This document shows, one piece after another, positions 12,745 through 14,310 of a stretch of DNA of 14,310 bases. Positions within the stretch are counted from its first letter, which is position 1; every line of letters starts with the position of its first letter. Position numbers and translations under genes: made by a program. Below the pieces are notes generated by a model. It did no database searches and was not told where the DNA came from. It saw nothing but the letters and a program-made list of their open reading frames with translations. The DNA is from Bacillota bacterium (lineage in GTDB: Bacteria; Bacillota; Clostridia; Saccharofermentanales; DTU023), in NCBI GenBank assembly GCA_023388605.1, contig JAEWFX010000041.1, positions 1 to 14,310 of the forward strand. Reading direction: 5' to 3'.

Positions 12745-14100
12745 CTAGACACCGTACTTGATTGTGATTAATTCAGATAGACGTTTGCCCATCTTCTCGA
12801 TCATCGCCTGATCCTTGCCCTCGACCATCACACGGATCAAGGGTTCAGTACCAGAAGCCCGTACGAGCACGCGTCCTTCGTCGCCTAATCTTTTCTCTTC
12901 TTCCTCAATCGCTGCCAAAATGTCTTTGTCCTGCATAATGGCATTCTTGCCTTCGTTGGTTACACGAGCATTGACTAATACTTGTGGCAGCGGTTGCATA
13001 ATTTTACTAGCTTGGCTCAAACGCAGACCTAATTCTGATAGTGATTTTAGGAGAGCTAAGGCAGACAGCATACCGTCACCGGTAGTGCCGTGTTCAGCTA
13101 AAATAATGTGACCTGATTGCTCACCACCTAGAGATAGACCGTGGCGCAACATCTCTTCTAATACATAGCGGTCTCCTACCTTAGTTTTGTGTAGCTTGAG
13201 GCCACGTTCTTTAGCCATAATATCCATACCGATATTGCTCATAACGGTGACGACTACGCAGTTATCCTTCAGTTTATCTTTTTTCTGTAAGGCTACAGCG
13301 ATAATGGCCATGATTTGATCACCGTCGATATGATTGCCGTTTTCGTCGATGGCTAACATACGATCGGCATCTCCATCGAAGGCAATACCGATATCACAAC
13401 CTTCACGTCGTACTGTATGCTCCAGACGCTCCATATGGGTGGAGCCAACTTTGTCATTGATATTGACGCCATCAGGTTCGATGCCGATAGCTACGACTTC
13501 CGCACCCAAATCACGTAAAAGATCAGGAGCGATATGATAAGATGCACCATTGGCACAATCGACAGCTATCTTGAGTCCGCTCAGATCTACACTCATACGA
13601 CGCTTGAGATGCTCAGAATAATCGCGGCTTGCATTTTTGCGTTCGATACGATGACCGATTCGATCACCGATCAGATCAGAAGCAGCTGATGGATCAAATT
13701 TCTCGATCTCTGCTTGGATACGGTCTTCTACCTCATCAGGTAATTTATAACCTTTAGCAGAAAAGAACTTTATACCATTGTATTCATAGGAGTTGTGAGA
13801 GGCTGAGATCATCACGCCTGCATCACAATTATATTTGCGTGTCAGATAGGCGATTCCAGGAGTGGGGAGAACACCTGCTATATAGCAATCAGCTCCCGCT
13901 GAGGTGATGCCAGCTACCAGTGCACATTCCAACATGGCACAGGAGATACGTGTATCTGTACCGATCAAGATAGTCGGCTTGTAATTCATTTCGCCAGTCA
14001 GCACTTTGGCACCAGCATAACCTAATTTGAATGCTAAGGACGGTGTCAATTCTTTGTTGGCTACTCCACGCACACCATCTGTTCCAAATAATCGTGACAT
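12745..14100 (-). CDS. glmM: Phosphoglucosamine mutase
   Basis: GlmM converts glucosamine-6-phosphate to glucosamine-1-phosphate, feeding UDP-GlcNAc for peptidoglycan and other wall polymers. The 451-residue length is normal. It opens MSRLFGTDGVRGVAN. The phospho-serine is Ser101 in MISASHNSYEYNGIKFF, where Ser replaces the common Pro of SHNP. The Mg site is DGDADR (242-247), the sugar-binding loop GGEQSGH (325-331) and the phosphate-binding RASGTEP (414-420). AGAGGAAGGAT precedes the ATG. It follows a CdaR-type gene by 26 nt. In many Firmicutes cdaA-cdaR-glmM form an operon in which GlmM and CdaR modulate the c-di-AMP cyclase CdaA. CdaA itself would lie outside the window. Confidence 0.97.
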   Translation of the reverse strand: MSRLFGTDGVRGVANKELTPSLAFKLGYAGAKVLTGEMNYKPTILIGTDTRISCAMLECALVAGITSAGADCYIAGVLPTPGIAYLTRKYNCDAGVMISASHNSYEYNGIKFFSAKGYKLPDEVEDRIQAEIEKFDPSAASDLIGDRIGHRIERKNASRDYSEHLKRRMSVDLSGLKIAVDCANGASYHIAPDLLRDLGAEVVAIGIEPDGVNINDKVGSTHMERLEHTVRREGCDIGIAFDGDADRMLAIDENGNHIDGDQIMAIIAVALQKKDKLKDNCVVVTVMSNIGMDIMAKERGLKLHKTKVGDRYVLEEMLRHGLSLGGEQSGHIILAEHGTTGDGMLSALALLKSLSELGLRLSQASKIMQPLPQVLVNARVTNEGKNAIMQDKDILAAIEEEEKRLGDEGRVLVRASGTEPLIRVMVEGKDQAMIEKMGKRLSELITIKYGV

Positions 14101-14117
14101 AATATCCTTCCTCTATG

Positions 14118-14147
14118 GAGTCAGACTCAATTACTGGGTTCTGACTC
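14118..14147 (-). repeat. Inverted repeat across the cdaR stop, ahead of glmM
   Basis: GAGTCAGA and TCTGACTC form a perfect 8-bp stem with a 14-nt loop that contains the cdaR stop codon (14127-14129). It ends 17 nt before the glmM start. No T run follows, so it is not a standard terminator. It may affect mRNA processing or translation between the two genes. Confidence 0.45.
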
Positions 14148-14310
14148 ACTTTCACTTGTAGTATCAGTATCTGTATTGTTTAAATCATCTTGTTGCCCAG
14201 AAGTATCTGAATCAAAAGGTCTGACAAAAATCGTAATCTCTTCTGGCGTCATGGCCTCTGTACGTGTATTCAATCCTGACTTGTTGTCTACCTTGAGTTT
14301 GAGCTTATGG
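14127..14310 (-). CDS. cdaR: C-terminal end of a CdaR/YbbR-domain protein (starts beyond the right edge)
   Basis: The last 60 codons of a gene are present, read by hand in the frame that ends at TGA 14127-14129. The frame includes HKLKLKVDNKSGLNTRTEAM and TPEEITIFVRPFD, then a low-complexity acidic and Ser/Thr/Asn-rich tail ending SESESEPSN. A short strand ending in a V-x-P, followed by a disordered tail and then glmM, fits the end of YbbR-domain proteins such as CdaR, the membrane regulator of the c-di-AMP cyclase CdaA. The identification relies mainly on its position directly before glmM, because too little of the protein is visible for the sequence alone to decide. Confidence 0.62.
   Translation of the reverse strand, partial: HKLKLKVDNKSGLNTRTEAMTPEEITIFVRPFDSDTSGQQDDLNNTDTDTTSESESEPSN

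Noticed and set aside
12745..14100. SHNS instead of SHNP in the GlmM active-site loop as a sign of inactivation
   Set aside because: The phospho-accepting Ser and all metal, sugar and phosphate motifs are intact, so the change is likely a tolerated variant.

Overview
The window looks like chromosome of a Gram-positive, Clostridia-type member of the Bacillota. The evidence is the S10 ribosomal operon order, the Firmicute-type cdaR-glmM pair, the prmC-prfA-tsaC-ywlE order, a DUF1385/YqhQ gene beside rpmE, strong AGGAGG-type ribosome binding sites, and moderately low G+C by eye. The species cannot be named from this sequence. Apart from one transporter, every gene is on the minus strand and reads right to left. 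|| Region 1 (1-2543, minus) is the start of the S10 ribosomal-protein operon: rpsJ, rplC, rplD, rplW and the beginning of rplB. It has a good sigma-A-like promoter at 2515-2543. A leader of about 215 nt carries several hairpins, and the last is followed by TTTTAT, an arrangement suggesting attenuation or autogenous control. || Region 2 (2600-3783, plus) is a divergent DMT/EamA-type transporter. It has its own candidate promoter, a possible leucine-rich leader peptide overlapping a terminator-like hairpin, and a very strong terminator after the gene. || Region 3 (about 3783-5276) looks like an insertion scar. It holds a stand-alone HemW-like radical SAM gene and, directly behind its stop codon, a short fragment resembling a large serine recombinase of mobile elements. 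It is bounded on both sides by terminator hairpins. || Region 4 (5376-14310, minus) is a long housekeeping cluster. In transcription order it runs: end of a CdaR/YbbR protein, glmM, a membrane-anchored protein that appears to be a catalytically dead amidase_3 relative, pgeF, rpmE (own promoter, structured leader, terminator), DUF1385 membrane protein, prmC, prfA, tsaC (Sua5 type) and ywlE, then a terminator. The first half serves cell-wall precursor supply, c-di-AMP control and peptidoglycan editing. The second half serves translation (L31, RF1 and its methylase, t6A modification) and protein arginine dephosphorylation. || The most unusual items are the degenerate amidase between glmM and pgeF, the recombinase fossil beside the radical SAM gene, and three structured leaders (rpsJ, rpmE, transporter). 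I did not see a CRISPR array, tRNA, rRNA, intact IS element or an obvious complete new defence or biosynthetic system.
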